From contig CADECG010000022.1 in NCBI GenBank assembly GCA_902825795.1, positions 1 to 35,808 of the forward strand: a stretch of 35,808 nt of DNA, written 5' to 3'. Below, one piece after another: positions 24,856-33,496 of the stretch. The DNA comes from an uncultured Bacteroidota bacterium. GTDB taxonomy: Bacteria; Bacteroidota; Bacteroidia; Flavobacteriales_F; PHOS-HE28. The translations under genes and the position numbers were made by a program. The notes under the pieces were generated by a model. That model searched no databases and had not been told where the DNA came from. It saw only the letters and a program-made list of their open reading frames with translations. Position 1 is the stretch's first letter. Every line of letters begins with the position of its first letter.

Positions 24856-27305
24856 TTCCGCTTGTTCTTCCCCCCGATATTGAACGGTAGCCGGTTGCCT
24901 TTCTCCGCTTTCTCTTCATAATAACCGCCATAACCGTATCCATATCCGTACCCGTAACCATAGCCGTAGTTGTAGCCGTATTTGTTCCGGTCGATATCGA
25001 CGCCGTTCAGAATTGCGCTCATCCGCGTGATCTTGTTCTCATTGATCATCCGGTCAACGTTCTGCACGAATTGCTTCTTGCTGTAATCGGACCTGAAGAT
25101 GTAAATGGGGTAATCCGCTTTCTGGATCATCGCCAAGCCATCGGTCACCAGGCCCACCGGTGGATTATCGATGAGTATGATATCGTACAGGCCCTTGAGT
25201 TCTTCGAGCAACAAATTCATCGAATCGCTGATGATCAACTCCGATGGGTTGGGGGGGATCGGCCCGGCGGTAATGAAGTCCAGACCGGCGATAGCACTGT
25301 TCTGAACGCAACTGGCCAAGGTGTCCTTTCCGATGAGCAACGTGCTCATGCCCCTGACGTTCTCTACACCAAAGCCCAAGTGGATCTTCGGTTTGCGCAT
25401 GTCGAGATCAAGCACGATCACGCGCTTTCCACTGAAACTGATGATACCCGCAAGGTTGATGGCAACGAAAGTCTTACCCTCGCCACTGATGGTACTGGTA
25501 ATGGCGATGACTTTCGGGCCGGGGGTGTTGTCCACGAACTGAAGGTTGGTACGCACCGATCGGAAGCTCTCAGCGATCAGGCTCTTCGGGTTCTTATCCA
25601 CGAGCAACTGGCTGATCGGTATCTCCTTTTTGTATTTGGGTATGATGCCCAGTATGCCGATGGATGCGTTGCTCACTTTGGCGATATCGAAGAGCGATGT
25701 GATGTTGTCGTGCAGGATGTACCGTATCAGAACGATAAGCAGACCCAGCACGACCCCGATGGAGAGATAGGAAACGTACACCAGTTTCTTATCCGGTGAA
25801 ATGGGTGCGCGCGGGATCTCAGCTTCTTCCAACGTTCTGTTGTCCGGTACGAAACCAGCTCTGCTGATGCGGTATTCGATGTCTTTCTCGAGGAGTTGGG
25901 TGTAGTACTTCTCGTTGATGTTGTACAGGCGGGACAACCGGGCATACTCCAGTTCCTTCTCGGGCAACGAAATGAACTGGGCCTCGAATTCGGCCAGTTG
26001 CTGCTCATACCGTTCTTTTCGGCTGGCGAACCTGCTCCGCATGTTGGAGATGCTCTCCACGATCATACGTTTCTGTGCGTTGATCCGCATTTCCACGCCG
26101 CGAAGTCCCTCATGCGCGGTCGTGGCGTCGGTGGCGATCTCATCCCGCTCACGCACCATGGCTTGAAGGTTCCTGATGAGGTCCTGCAGCATGTCTTCGT
26201 ACTCGGTACCTACCAGCAGTGGGATCAAGTGATGGACGTCGATCTCACTGGTCTGTTTCAGCGTTGCCTTCTCGATCTCGGAAAGCAAGCTCTCCTCAAT
26301 GGCCATATCCGCCATCTTGGTTTCGTATTCCGTTTGGCGAAGGAGGTATGCGGTGGTCAGTGAACTCTTGTCAGCGACCTTGTCAGTGGTCTGTATCGCT
26401 TTGATCTGCCGCTCACTATCGCGGAGCTGATCGAATACGGTGTCCTTTTGGGAAGCGATGAACCTCAGGATACTCTCAGAACTTTCGCGTCGCCGTTCAA
26501 CGTCATATTCGGCGAATTCCTCGGTGATCGCCCGCACCATGTCCCGGGCGATGTACTCGTTGTGGTCCTTGCAGGTGACTTCAACCGTTTTCGCATGGGG
26601 ATCCACGATCCTGACACCTACTTGCCCCGCGAATTTGCCTGCCAGGGTTTTTTGGTCGTTCACCTTCATGTAGAACTGCCCATCCTCTTCGGACATTTTT
26701 TGCAGCTCAGACAGCGTCATGCGGAAAGTGAAGGCCACATGAGGTGTCACTGCTCGCGTACCATCCACCACCTCCACCGGGAACTCAGCGCCGTCCAGTC
26801 GATAACTCAGAGTGGCCTTGCCGTTGGTCCCCGGTGTGAAGAAGATGGGCAAGTCGAGAATGCGGGCATCTTGAATTTCTATGTCCTCCAGAATGAACGG
26901 GCTTGAGGTATACAATTCCATCGTGAGGATATTCCCCTTGTTGAAATAGCTCACCTGCAACGGCATCCGCTTGAGTGCCCGCAATAGGAAGAAGCGTGAG
27001 TGCAGCAATTCCACATCGGCGGTCAGGTTCTGATCCTCAACGAACTGGGTGACCTTCAGCACCTGTTGCGCCGTATTGCTCTGTTCGAACTGCAGCAGTG
27101 CGCGGCTTTCGAAGGTGTTGGCAGTATAGCGCAGATAGAGGAAGGCCGCCGCTCCGGCAAGCAGAAAGCAGATGGCTATCCAGATCCCCGAACGCCTTAC
27201 GATGTATAGGAATAGACCGAGCTCGAACTCATTGCTGAAGTTCGTGATGCGCTCGCGATAGCTCTCGAAATTGAGGTTACGCTGGCTGATGTCCTCGCTC
27301 AGCAT
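24852..27305 (-). CDS. Polysaccharide co-polymerase / BY-kinase (Wzc-like) with Tyr-Gly tail
   Basis: The protein is 817 residues. Transmembrane helices lie at about 41-60 and 508-530, with a long periplasmic coiled-coil region between, as in the Wzz/Wzc family. The cytosolic kinase domain has Walker A SGEGKT (607-612), Walker A' VIVLDLDMRKPK (629-640) and Walker B DIILIDNPP (708-716). From residue 776 to 796 the tail is a run of alternating Tyr and Gly holding 11 Tyr in 21 residues, the autophosphorylation cluster of such kinases, then a basic end (GGKNKRK). It regulates chain length and export of surface polysaccharide with the Wza-like partner encoded six bases upstream. The start at 27305 follows directly from that gene. 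Confidence 0.93.
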   Translation of the reverse strand: MLSEDISQRNLNFESYRERITNFSNEFELGLFLYIVRRSGIWIAICFLLAGAAAFLYLRYTANTFESRALLQFEQSNTAQQVLKVTQFVEDQNLTADVELLHSRFFLLRALKRMPLQVSYFNKGNILTMELYTSSPFILEDIEIQDARILDLPIFFTPGTNGKATLSYRLDGAEFPVEVVDGTRAVTPHVAFTFRMTLSELQKMSEEDGQFYMKVNDQKTLAGKFAGQVGVRIVDPHAKTVEVTCKDHNEYIARDMVRAITEEFAEYDVERRRESSESILRFIASQKDTVFDQLRDSERQIKAIQTTDKVADKSSLTTAYLLRQTEYETKMADMAIEESLLSEIEKATLKQTSEIDVHHLIPLLVGTEYEDMLQDLIRNLQAMVRERDEIATDATTAHEGLRGVEMRINAQKRMIVESISNMRSRFASRKERYEQQLAEFEAQFISLPEKELEYARLSRLYNINEKYYTQLLEKDIEYRISRAGFVPDNRTLEEAEIPRAPISPDKKLVYVSYLSIGVVLGLLIVLIRYILHDNITSLFDIAKVSNASIGILGIIPKYKKEIPISQLLVDKNPKSLIAESFRSVRTNLQFVDNTPGPKVIAITSTISGEGKTFVAINLAGIISFSGKRVIVLDLDMRKPKIHLGFGVENVRGMSTLLIGKDTLASCVQNSAIAGLDFITAGPIPPNPSELIISDSMNLLLEELKGLYDIILIDNPPVGLVTDGLAMIQKADYPIYIFRSDYSKKQFVQNVDRMINENKITRMSAILNGVDIDRNKYGYNYGYGYGYGYGYGYGGYYEEKAEKGNRLPFNIGGKNKRK

Positions 27306-27311
27306 CTACGA

Positions 27312-28079
27312 TCACTTCAAGCTGTTGACTACCCCAAGGACAAGGATCACGCTGGTGAGCAAGCCAATGACAGGTGCTATGTCCTGAAGCAGTTCCCGGG
27401 CGATCTCCGGATTGGGTTGCACGTACACCACATCATCCCCCTGCATGACCATGTCGGCGTATTTCAGCCCGTCGATATCAGAGAGGTCGAACTCGAAAAC
27501 AAGTCTTCCACCGGATTGTGTCTTTCTGAACACCTTCACCTTGCGCGCATTTCCCCGGTCGTCCATGCCACCGGCAAGACCCAGAACCTCCAGCAGCGTT
27601 GCGTTGTTGTTCTCCATCGGTACCACCTTGGCCGTACCACCACCGCCGTTGAAGACGACCACACGCCGGTTCATGACGGCAAGTTGAACGAACGGTTCCT
27701 TGTAGAACTCGAGGTACTTCTCTTCCAACAACAATTCCGCCTGTCGAAGTGTCAATCCGGCGATCTGCGTCCGGCCGATGATCGGAAGCTTCACTTGGCC
27801 GTCGAATTCAACGGGGTAGGTGAAGGTCATGCGTTGCACGGCCCTCGCGTCGCCCCCCTCCGAGCTCACAAGGTCGATCATCTTGAACCCCCCGTTGGCA
27901 AAGAGCCTGAATTGGAGGTTGTCATTGGGTTGGATCTCGAACGTGGTCGAAGAACTGTCAGGTAGCTGATCGAAGACATAATCAGTCGGCGTCTTGAACA
28001 TGATGTTCTTGTTCACCGTGCAGCCCGTGCCGAGCAGCAGCAGGGCGATCGATCCGAATTTCCAAGAGCTTCCTTTCAT
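27312..28079 (-). CDS. Polysaccharide export lipoprotein (Wza-like)
   Basis: The protein is 255 residues from the ATG at 28079, which starts a lipoprotein signal with lipobox LLGTGC. A longer in-frame start at 28136 would bury this signal and is rejected. Poly_export domain features follow: FEIQPNDNLQFRLF, YPVEFDGQVKLPIIGRTQIAG, LTLRQAELLLEEKYLEF, then a SLBB-like region (VVVFNGGGGTAKVVPMENN, TLLEVLGLAGGM). Unlike E. coli Wza, which ends in an amphipathic helix, this one ends in a strongly hydrophobic stretch (IAPVIGLLTSVILVLGVVNSL). It should form the outer-membrane export channel with the Wzc-like kinase. Confidence 0.9.
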   Translation of the reverse strand: MKGSSWKFGSIALLLLGTGCTVNKNIMFKTPTDYVFDQLPDSSSTTFEIQPNDNLQFRLFANGGFKMIDLVSSEGGDARAVQRMTFTYPVEFDGQVKLPIIGRTQIAGLTLRQAELLLEEKYLEFYKEPFVQLAVMNRRVVVFNGGGGTAKVVPMENNNATLLEVLGLAGGMDDRGNARKVKVFRKTQSGGRLVFEFDLSDIDGLKYADMVMQGDDVVYVQPNPEIARELLQDIAPVIGLLTSVILVLGVVNSLK

Positions 28080-28133
28080 CCGTCTTCGTCCCATTCTGCT
28101 TCTTAGTCCCGGTAGAGCGGGGTCAGGGGCGGC

Positions 28134-28141
28134 CAAAAGTA
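28134..28141 (-). promoter_or_regulatory. Consensus TAnnTTTG -7 element upstream of wza-like gene
   Basis: TACTTTTG on the minus strand matches the standard Bacteroidota -7 element exactly and ends 54 bases before the ATG at 28079, in the 80-base gap after the glycosyltransferase gene. No -33 TTG is seen at 17-23 bases. Confidence 0.4.
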
Positions 28142-28159
28142 ACGATCCAAGACTGCTGC

Positions 28160-29386
28160 TCAGCGCAGCAGCGAGCGGTACATCGTCGCAGTGTCTTCCA
28201 CCAACCTGTTGAAGTGGTACCTCGACTTCACATGTTGCCAGCCGGCATTGCTCATGCGCTCCCGCAAGTGGTCATCCTCCACAACACGCAGGAGATTGTC
28301 CGCGAGGCCAGCTTCGTCCTGGCTGGCGCTCAGTAACGCAGTGCGGCCTGAAAGCACCACATTCTCTATGCCCCCAACATCTGTGCTTACCACGGCCCGA
28401 TTGCTGGCTTGCGCTTCGATAAGGCTCACCGGAGTGCCTTCGTTGAGAGAGGTGAGTGCGATCACGTCAACCCCGGCGTTCACGATGTCGATCTCCTTGA
28501 TCCAACTCGTGAAGGTGACAGTGGCCTTCGGCACCACTGGCTTGCCGTTCACGCCATGCCCGAAACCATGTCCGTTGAAATACGGTCCACGTGCCATGCT
28601 CAGGCCGAGATCGCCGACCTTTTGCTCCAGGCGCTCGCGCTCTTCCCCATCGCCTACGATGAAAGCCCGAACGCGCCTGCCGGTGCGCTCGCTCATGTTG
28701 TGCAGCGCATCCAGAAAGAGGCCGTGGTTCTTTACCGGCACCAAGCGACCTACAATACCGATGGCCACTTCATCATCATCAATACCGTAAACCTTCCTGA
28801 ACAGCTTCCGTTTTTCGGCCTGATCGGTCTGGAAGCGTGAAAGGTCGAATCCAAGCGGGATCACTGTGACCTTCTCGGCCGGGCAGATCCTATGCTCGTT
28901 CACCAATTCGTCCTTCTGACGCTCGCTGATCGCCACGATGCGTGTGCTGCGGCGCGCGAGGTAACGTTCAATGCTCTTGTACAACTGCGTGCGCACCTTG
29001 CCGAAGTAGCTGTGGAAGATGTGCCCATGGAACGTGTGCACGATCACCGGAACACCCATGTCGGCCGCTGCCATTCTTCCTACCGCTCCGGCTTTGGCGG
29101 CATGGGTATGCACGATATCCGGTTTGAATTCCTGTATGAGCTGCTTGATCCGGCGATAGGCCGCCCGATCACGCCACGGCGCCACTTCGCGCTGCATCTC
29201 CGGCAGGAACGTGGGCTCCAATCCAAGGTTATCCAGAATGTGCTGGCTGCCTTCTTCATTCTCGCCCCACTTGCCGCCCACTAGCATTGTCTCGAACTCC
29301 GGTGCCAAGTACTTGCTCAGGTACGCAACATTGTGCGTGGGGCCACCGAGATTGAACCGGTTGATGATGCGGAGGACGCGGGGCAT
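28160..29386 (-). CDS. Glycosyltransferase family 4 (GT-B fold)
   Basis: The protein is 408 residues from the ATG at 29386. The N-terminal half has VLRIINRFNLGGPTHNVAYL and DIVHTHAAKAGAVGRMAA, as in WecG/RfaB-type GT4 enzymes; the longer upstream reading is rejected because it lacks this family start. The C-terminal half has IGIVGRLVPVKNH, VTFTSWIKEIDIVNAGVDV and the EX7E motif EGTPVSLIEAQ, which binds the sugar nucleotide. It adds a sugar to a growing lipid-linked glycan in the cytosol; the donor and linkage cannot be read from sequence. It is encoded between asnB and the wza-like gene, with a TAAGTTCG element in the 52-base gap upstream. Confidence 0.9.
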   Translation of the reverse strand: MPRVLRIINRFNLGGPTHNVAYLSKYLAPEFETMLVGGKWGENEEGSQHILDNLGLEPTFLPEMQREVAPWRDRAAYRRIKQLIQEFKPDIVHTHAAKAGAVGRMAAADMGVPVIVHTFHGHIFHSYFGKVRTQLYKSIERYLARRSTRIVAISERQKDELVNEHRICPAEKVTVIPLGFDLSRFQTDQAEKRKLFRKVYGIDDDEVAIGIVGRLVPVKNHGLFLDALHNMSERTGRRVRAFIVGDGEERERLEQKVGDLGLSMARGPYFNGHGFGHGVNGKPVVPKATVTFTSWIKEIDIVNAGVDVIALTSLNEGTPVSLIEAQASNRAVVSTDVGGIENVVLSGRTALLSASQDEAGLADNLLRVVEDDHLRERMSNAGWQHVKSRYHFNRLVEDTATMYRSLLR

Positions 29387-29404
29387 TGCGGGTCTTAGGG
29401 GGCG

Positions 29405-29412
29405 CGAACTTA
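29405..29412 (-). promoter_or_regulatory. TAnnTTCG element upstream of glycosyltransferase gene
   Basis: TAAGTTCG on the minus strand ends 18 bases before the ATG at 29386 and could start transcription inside the polysaccharide cluster. Confidence 0.45.
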
Positions 29413-29438
29413 CCGGCGATCGAAGGGGCGGAATAGGA

Positions 29439-31310
29439 CTAAGGCATCCATCTTTTCCACCACGCAAGGTAGACGAGCAGGGCGTGCACGGTTGCCTCCG
29501 ATCCACCCGGCGATGCTGACGTTAACTGCGCGCGCATCGCGCTTACCGAGGCCCAGTTCAGTCCAGCGGCTTCCACAAGCGACCGGTCAAGGAGTCGGTT
29601 GAGGGTTCCAGCGAGGGGGCCAAGGAACATTCCCCGCAAGGGAACGTCGAATCCTTGCTTGCGGCGGATGAGCGTTGATGGTGGAAGCAAGTGGCCGAAG
29701 GTGTTGCGCAGTATGAACTTGCCATGGCCTTTGCTGAATTTCCGATCGGCCGGGAGGGCGCATGCGAACTCCACCACGCGCTTGTCCAAGAAGGGCGTCC
29801 GCACCTCCAAGCCATGGGCCATGCTGGTAAGGTCCACTTTGTGCAACATGTTGTTGGGAAGTACTGTGAGCACGTCGGACAGCAGGCTTCCGTTAAGGCC
29901 TTCAAGCTTCCCAAGTCCTGCCGTCATCCGCTGCTCTCGTGCAAGAACCTCGGTCGATCTTGTCCTGCCGAGAAGTTCCTCAACCACGGCGGCTTCTTCG
30001 AAGCCCGCCAGTTCCAGCCACCGGGCCTGAGCATCGGAATGGGTGAGCCCGGCGAAGCGGTGCAACTGGCGTATGCGATCACTGAACGCGTTGTTGCGCG
30101 AACGCGGCAGCGCGCTCCAGAGCGGTGCAAGCGCAGCAACGGTCTTCTCGATCAACCTGGGCTTTCGCATCCTTAGCTCGGCCTGGTGCTTCCGGTAACC
30201 ACCGAAAACCTCATCCGCCCCATCGCCGCTCAAAGCAACCGTTACGTGTTGCCGCGTGCGTTGACAAAGTATGAACGAGGGTAGGGCGGAACTATCGGCG
30301 AACGGCTCGTCAATGGCTTCCAGCAGCGCGGTGTAGTTCGCTGCAAGTTCCTCACGCGTTAGTTTGAACGTGGTGTGGGTGCTGCCGATGTGCTTTGCGA
30401 CCGCCTCTGCATGCGCGGACTCATCGAAGTACGGATCATCGGCGAAGCCGATACTGAACGTGTGCAGCTGCGTATGGTGCCGCTTGGCCAGCGCGCTGAC
30501 GATGCTGCTATCCAAACCCCCGCTCAGGAACGTGCCGACGGGTACATCGGCAACCAACCGTGATCGCACCGCATCATCGAGCAGATCGAACAACGTGGGC
30601 GCGACGGTGGTCGGTTTCGCTGATCCGCGCACAACCGTGGCCAAGTCGTACCAAGTGTTGTGCACTACGCCGCTCCGGTCAACGCGCAAGGAACAGCCGG
30701 CTTCCAACTTGTGCGCACCACTGAGAATACTGTGCGGTGCCGCCACGTATTCATATCGCAGGTATTGGAACAGCGACGTGCTGTCAAGCTGGCGCGGTAC
30801 CCCTAGGGTCATCAACGCGCGCAACTCGCTCGCGAAGTGGAAATGGCCGTTGGCCTCGCACCACCACAAGGGCTTTACGCCGTAACGATCGCGCGCCAGG
30901 AACAGTTCATCCTTCTCCTTGTCGTGGATGGCCAGTGCGAAGAAGCCGTTCAGGTCGTGCAGAAAGTCAGGACCCTTGATGGAATACAGCCGGAGGACGA
31001 TCTCCGTGTCGGTATGGCTACGGAACGTGTGGCCCTGCGCTTCCAGTTCCGCCCTCAGCTCTTTGAAATTGAAAACCTCGCCGTTGAAGGCAATGGTGTA
31101 CCGACCACCGTCGTCGATGAACGGCTGGTGTCCAGCAGCACTGGTATCGATAATGCTCAGGCGCCGCTGACCGAGTGTTGCGCGCCCGATCGCGATCAGT
31201 CCTTCATCGTCCGGTCCTCGGTGGGCTATGCATTGCAAAGCTGCGCGCATGTCTGCTTCCGCAACGGGCTGTTCCGCTGTGATCTTAAAAGACCCGACTA
31301 TGCCGCACAT
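29439..31310 (-). CDS. asnB: Asparagine synthase (glutamine-hydrolysing)
   Basis: The protein is 623 residues. The N-terminal glutaminase begins MCGIVG, so Cys2 becomes the nucleophile after Met removal; HRGPDDEG and AFNGEVFNF are further marks. The synthetase half has the pyrophosphate loop FLSGGLDSS and VALSGDGADEVFGGY. AsnB makes asparagine from aspartate, glutamine and ATP. In Bacteroidota polysaccharide loci, asnB-like genes often encode amidotransferases acting on uronic-acid or amino-sugar units of the glycan, and the cluster here makes that a real alternative. It is the first gene of the minus-strand cluster; its start is 32 bases from the divergent gene at 31343. Confidence 0.9.
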   Translation of the reverse strand: MCGIVGSFKITAEQPVAEADMRAALQCIAHRGPDDEGLIAIGRATLGQRRLSIIDTSAAGHQPFIDDGGRYTIAFNGEVFNFKELRAELEAQGHTFRSHTDTEIVLRLYSIKGPDFLHDLNGFFALAIHDKEKDELFLARDRYGVKPLWWCEANGHFHFASELRALMTLGVPRQLDSTSLFQYLRYEYVAAPHSILSGAHKLEAGCSLRVDRSGVVHNTWYDLATVVRGSAKPTTVAPTLFDLLDDAVRSRLVADVPVGTFLSGGLDSSIVSALAKRHHTQLHTFSIGFADDPYFDESAHAEAVAKHIGSTHTTFKLTREELAANYTALLEAIDEPFADSSALPSFILCQRTRQHVTVALSGDGADEVFGGYRKHQAELRMRKPRLIEKTVAALAPLWSALPRSRNNAFSDRIRQLHRFAGLTHSDAQARWLELAGFEEAAVVEELLGRTRSTEVLAREQRMTAGLGKLEGLNGSLLSDVLTVLPNNMLHKVDLTSMAHGLEVRTPFLDKRVVEFACALPADRKFSKGHGKFILRNTFGHLLPPSTLIRRKQGFDVPLRGMFLGPLAGTLNRLLDRSLVEAAGLNWASVSAMRAQLTSASPGGSEATVHALLVYLAWWKRWMP

Positions 31311-31342
31311 GGGGCGTAAAGATGCTTGCTACCTTGCCTTGG

Positions 31343-31936
31343 ATGAACGGGTCGATCACGTTACGGTGGAGATGCCTTTTGTTCGTTTGCGTTTTGAGTG
31401 CGTTCGATAGCGTACACGCTCAGGCGCGCTTGCGCTTGGAGCGCTTGGACGCACCCGGGAAGCAAAGGGTCTTCAGGTTGGACCGCTACTACCATTTCAA
31501 CACGTTGGATACGGTCTACTTCCAGAAGGTCGTCTCATACAACGACTCCACGCTATTGCTGCAACGTGAAGTGCGCGCGGGTGACACAACAGTGGTGTAT
31601 CCGGGCGGCTTCTTCCCCGAACACCACATGACACGATCCCGCTATCGTCCGGAATTCATGCAGTTGCCAGTTGCACGGGTCACCACCTTAGGCATGCCAA
31701 GGGTAACGGGAAGGACAACGATCATGGAGCCGTTCGCATGGATAGGGTTCGCCGGTGTTCTGGCAGGTGCTGTGACTTTGCCCTTTGCCATATTCGGCGA
31801 GAACGGAGACAACATGGGAGCATGGGCCATTGGCACAGGGGTGTCCGTTGGCGTGTTGTTCACCGCAGCCTGGAGCGACAAAAAGATCAAAGCACACGAA
31901 GCGGAAATGCGCTGGCGCTTGGTGCGCAAACACTGA
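31343..31936 (+). CDS. Exported protein of unknown function
   Basis: The protein is 197 residues from the ATG at 31343, which gives a signal peptide (LRWRCLLFVCVLSAFDSVHAQ). A start at 31322 would add seven residues. The mature part has a beta-rich segment (RVFRLDRYYHFNTLDTVYFQKVV, DSTLLLQREVRAGDTTVVY) and two hydrophobic stretches near the end (PFAWIGFAGVLAGAVTLPFAIF and AWAIGTGVSVGVLFTAAW), followed by a basic tail. I do not recognise the family. It is a single-gene unit between asnB and the convergent lpdA; no function can be given. Confidence 0.6.
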   Translation: MNGSITLRWRCLLFVCVLSAFDSVHAQARLRLERLDAPGKQRVFRLDRYYHFNTLDTVYFQKVVSYNDSTLLLQREVRAGDTTVVYPGGFFPEHHMTRSRYRPEFMQLPVARVTTLGMPRVTGRTTIMEPFAWIGFAGVLAGAVTLPFAIFGENGDNMGAWAIGTGVSVGVLFTAAWSDKKIKAHEAEMRWRLVRKH

Positions 31937-31968
31937 ACGGATCGTGTAGGCAAGACGTCACCTTCCGC

Positions 31969-31988
31969 GGGCGACGTGAACGTCGCCC
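31969..31988. repeat. Perfect GC-rich hairpin between convergent genes (REP-like or terminator)
   Basis: GGGCGACG (31969-31976) pairs perfectly with CGTCGCCC (31981-31988) around TGAA, directly beside the lpdA stop codon. No T tract follows on either strand, so a palindromic repeat element is as likely as a terminator. Confidence 0.5.
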
Positions 31989-33376
31989 TACAAATGGATC
32001 ACCTCCCCGTACGCCGCTGCCGCCGCTTCCATGATCGCTTCGCTCATGGTGGGGTGGGGGTGTACGGTCTTGATGATCTCGTGTCCGGTCGTTTCCAGTT
32101 TGCGGATGCTCACGCACTCGGCGATCATCTCCGTCACGTTCATGCCGATCATGTGTGCGCCCAGCAACTCGCCGTACTTGGCATCGAAGATCAGTTTCAC
32201 GAAACCGTCCTTCGCGCCGGCCGCACTGGCCTTGCCGCTGGCGGTGAACGGGAATTTGCCCACTTTCACTGCCAGTCCTTTCTCCTTGCACTGCTTTTCG
32301 GTCATGCCCACGCTGGCCACTTCAGGTGAGCAATAGGTGCAACCCGGTATGTTGTTGTAGTCGAGGGCGTGCGGCTTTTGTCCTGCGATGGCTTCAACGC
32401 AGATGATGCCTTCGGCACTGGCCACATGCGCAAGCGCTTGTCCGGGTGTGGCATCGCCGATGGCGTAATAACCCGGGATGTTCGTCTTGTAGAACTCGTC
32501 CGTTTTGATCTTGCCCTTGTCCGTCACGATGCCCACGGCTTCCAAGCCAATGCCTTCGATGTTGGCAGCGATACCCACGGCGCTCAATACGACGTCGCAC
32601 TCGATGACCTTCTCACCGGCGGCGCTCTTCACGGTCACCTTGCAACCCTTGCCGCTGGTATCCACTTTGGTGACTTCCGAAGACACCATCACATCGATGC
32701 CTTGCTTCTTGAAGCTCTTCTCCAGTTGCTTGCTCACGTCCTCGTCTTCCACGGGCACCACGTTGGGGAGGAACTCCACGAGCGTCACTTTGGTGCCAAG
32801 GGCATTGTAGAAATAAGCGAACTCGCTGCCGATGGCACCGCTGCCCACCACCACCATGCTCTTCGGTTGTTCGGCCAGCACCATGGCTTCGCGGTAGCCG
32901 ATGATCTTCTTGCCGTCCTGCGGAAGGTTCGGCAGCGCACGGCTGCGCGCACCGGTAGCAATGATGATGTGCTTGCCTTCCACAACCTGCTTCTTGCCAT
33001 CGGCGCCGGTCACTTCGATCTTCTTGCCGGGCTGCAACATGCCCACGCCCATGATCACGTCGATCTTGTTCTTCTTCATCAGGAACTGCACGCCGTTGCT
33101 CATGCCCTTGGCCACATCGCGGCTGCGTTGCACAATGGCTTTCATATCCGGCGAACCGGCACCAACGGTGATCCCGTAATCCTTCGCATGGTTGATGTAC
33201 TCGAACACCTGCGCGCTTTTCAGCAGCGCTTTGGTGGGGATACAACCCCAGTTGAGGCAGATACCACCGAGCGCCTCGCGCTCAACAATGGCTGTCTTCA
33301 ATCCGAGTTGGCTGGCGCGGATGGCCGCCACATAGCCGCCGGGGCCGCTGCCGAGAACAATGACGTCGTAGCTCAT
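31988..33376 (-). CDS. lpdA: Dihydrolipoyl dehydrogenase (E3)
   Basis: The protein is 462 residues from the ATG at 33376 (MSYDVIVLGSGPGGYVAA), where the FAD-binding motif begins; a longer start at 33427 only adds non-family sequence. The redox-active disulfide is in GGICLNWGCIPTKAL, the NAD motif in MVVVGSGAIGSEFAYFY, the second FAD contact in YYAIGDATPGQALAHVAS, and the catalytic His-Glu pair in HPHPTMSEA. The enzyme reoxidises dihydrolipoamide for pyruvate, 2-oxoglutarate or branched-chain dehydrogenase complexes, or the glycine cleavage system. No E1 or E2 genes are adjacent, so the complex served is unknown. TACATTCG at 33411-33418 may be its promoter. Confidence 0.96.
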   Translation of the reverse strand: MSYDVIVLGSGPGGYVAAIRASQLGLKTAIVEREALGGICLNWGCIPTKALLKSAQVFEYINHAKDYGITVGAGSPDMKAIVQRSRDVAKGMSNGVQFLMKKNKIDVIMGVGMLQPGKKIEVTGADGKKQVVEGKHIIIATGARSRALPNLPQDGKKIIGYREAMVLAEQPKSMVVVGSGAIGSEFAYFYNALGTKVTLVEFLPNVVPVEDEDVSKQLEKSFKKQGIDVMVSSEVTKVDTSGKGCKVTVKSAAGEKVIECDVVLSAVGIAANIEGIGLEAVGIVTDKGKIKTDEFYKTNIPGYYAIGDATPGQALAHVASAEGIICVEAIAGQKPHALDYNNIPGCTYCSPEVASVGMTEKQCKEKGLAVKVGKFPFTASGKASAAGAKDGFVKLIFDAKYGELLGAHMIGMNVTEMIAECVSIRKLETTGHEIIKTVHPHPTMSEAIMEAAAAAYGEVIHL

Positions 33377-33410
33377 GATCGTGGTATGGGGTGCTTGCAA
33401 AAAGCGTCGG

Positions 33411-33418
33411 CGAATGTA
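33411..33418 (-). promoter_or_regulatory. TAnnTTCG element upstream of lpdA
   Basis: TACATTCG on the minus strand ends 34 bases before the lpdA ATG at 33376, in the divergent spacer with the membrane protein gene. It is identical to the element at 13164-13171. Confidence 0.5.
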
Positions 33419-33496
33419 GCCGTTCAACGCACCATCCGGGTGGCGTGCGAAGCGCTTTGAAGTTGCATCTTGGTGGCCTCATTCCACCCTGCACCC

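Noticed and set aside
32369..33460. A 363-codon open frame opposite lpdA, rich in His
   Set aside because: It is an antisense shadow of lpdA with no signal peptide or domain; the His bias mirrors lpdA codons.
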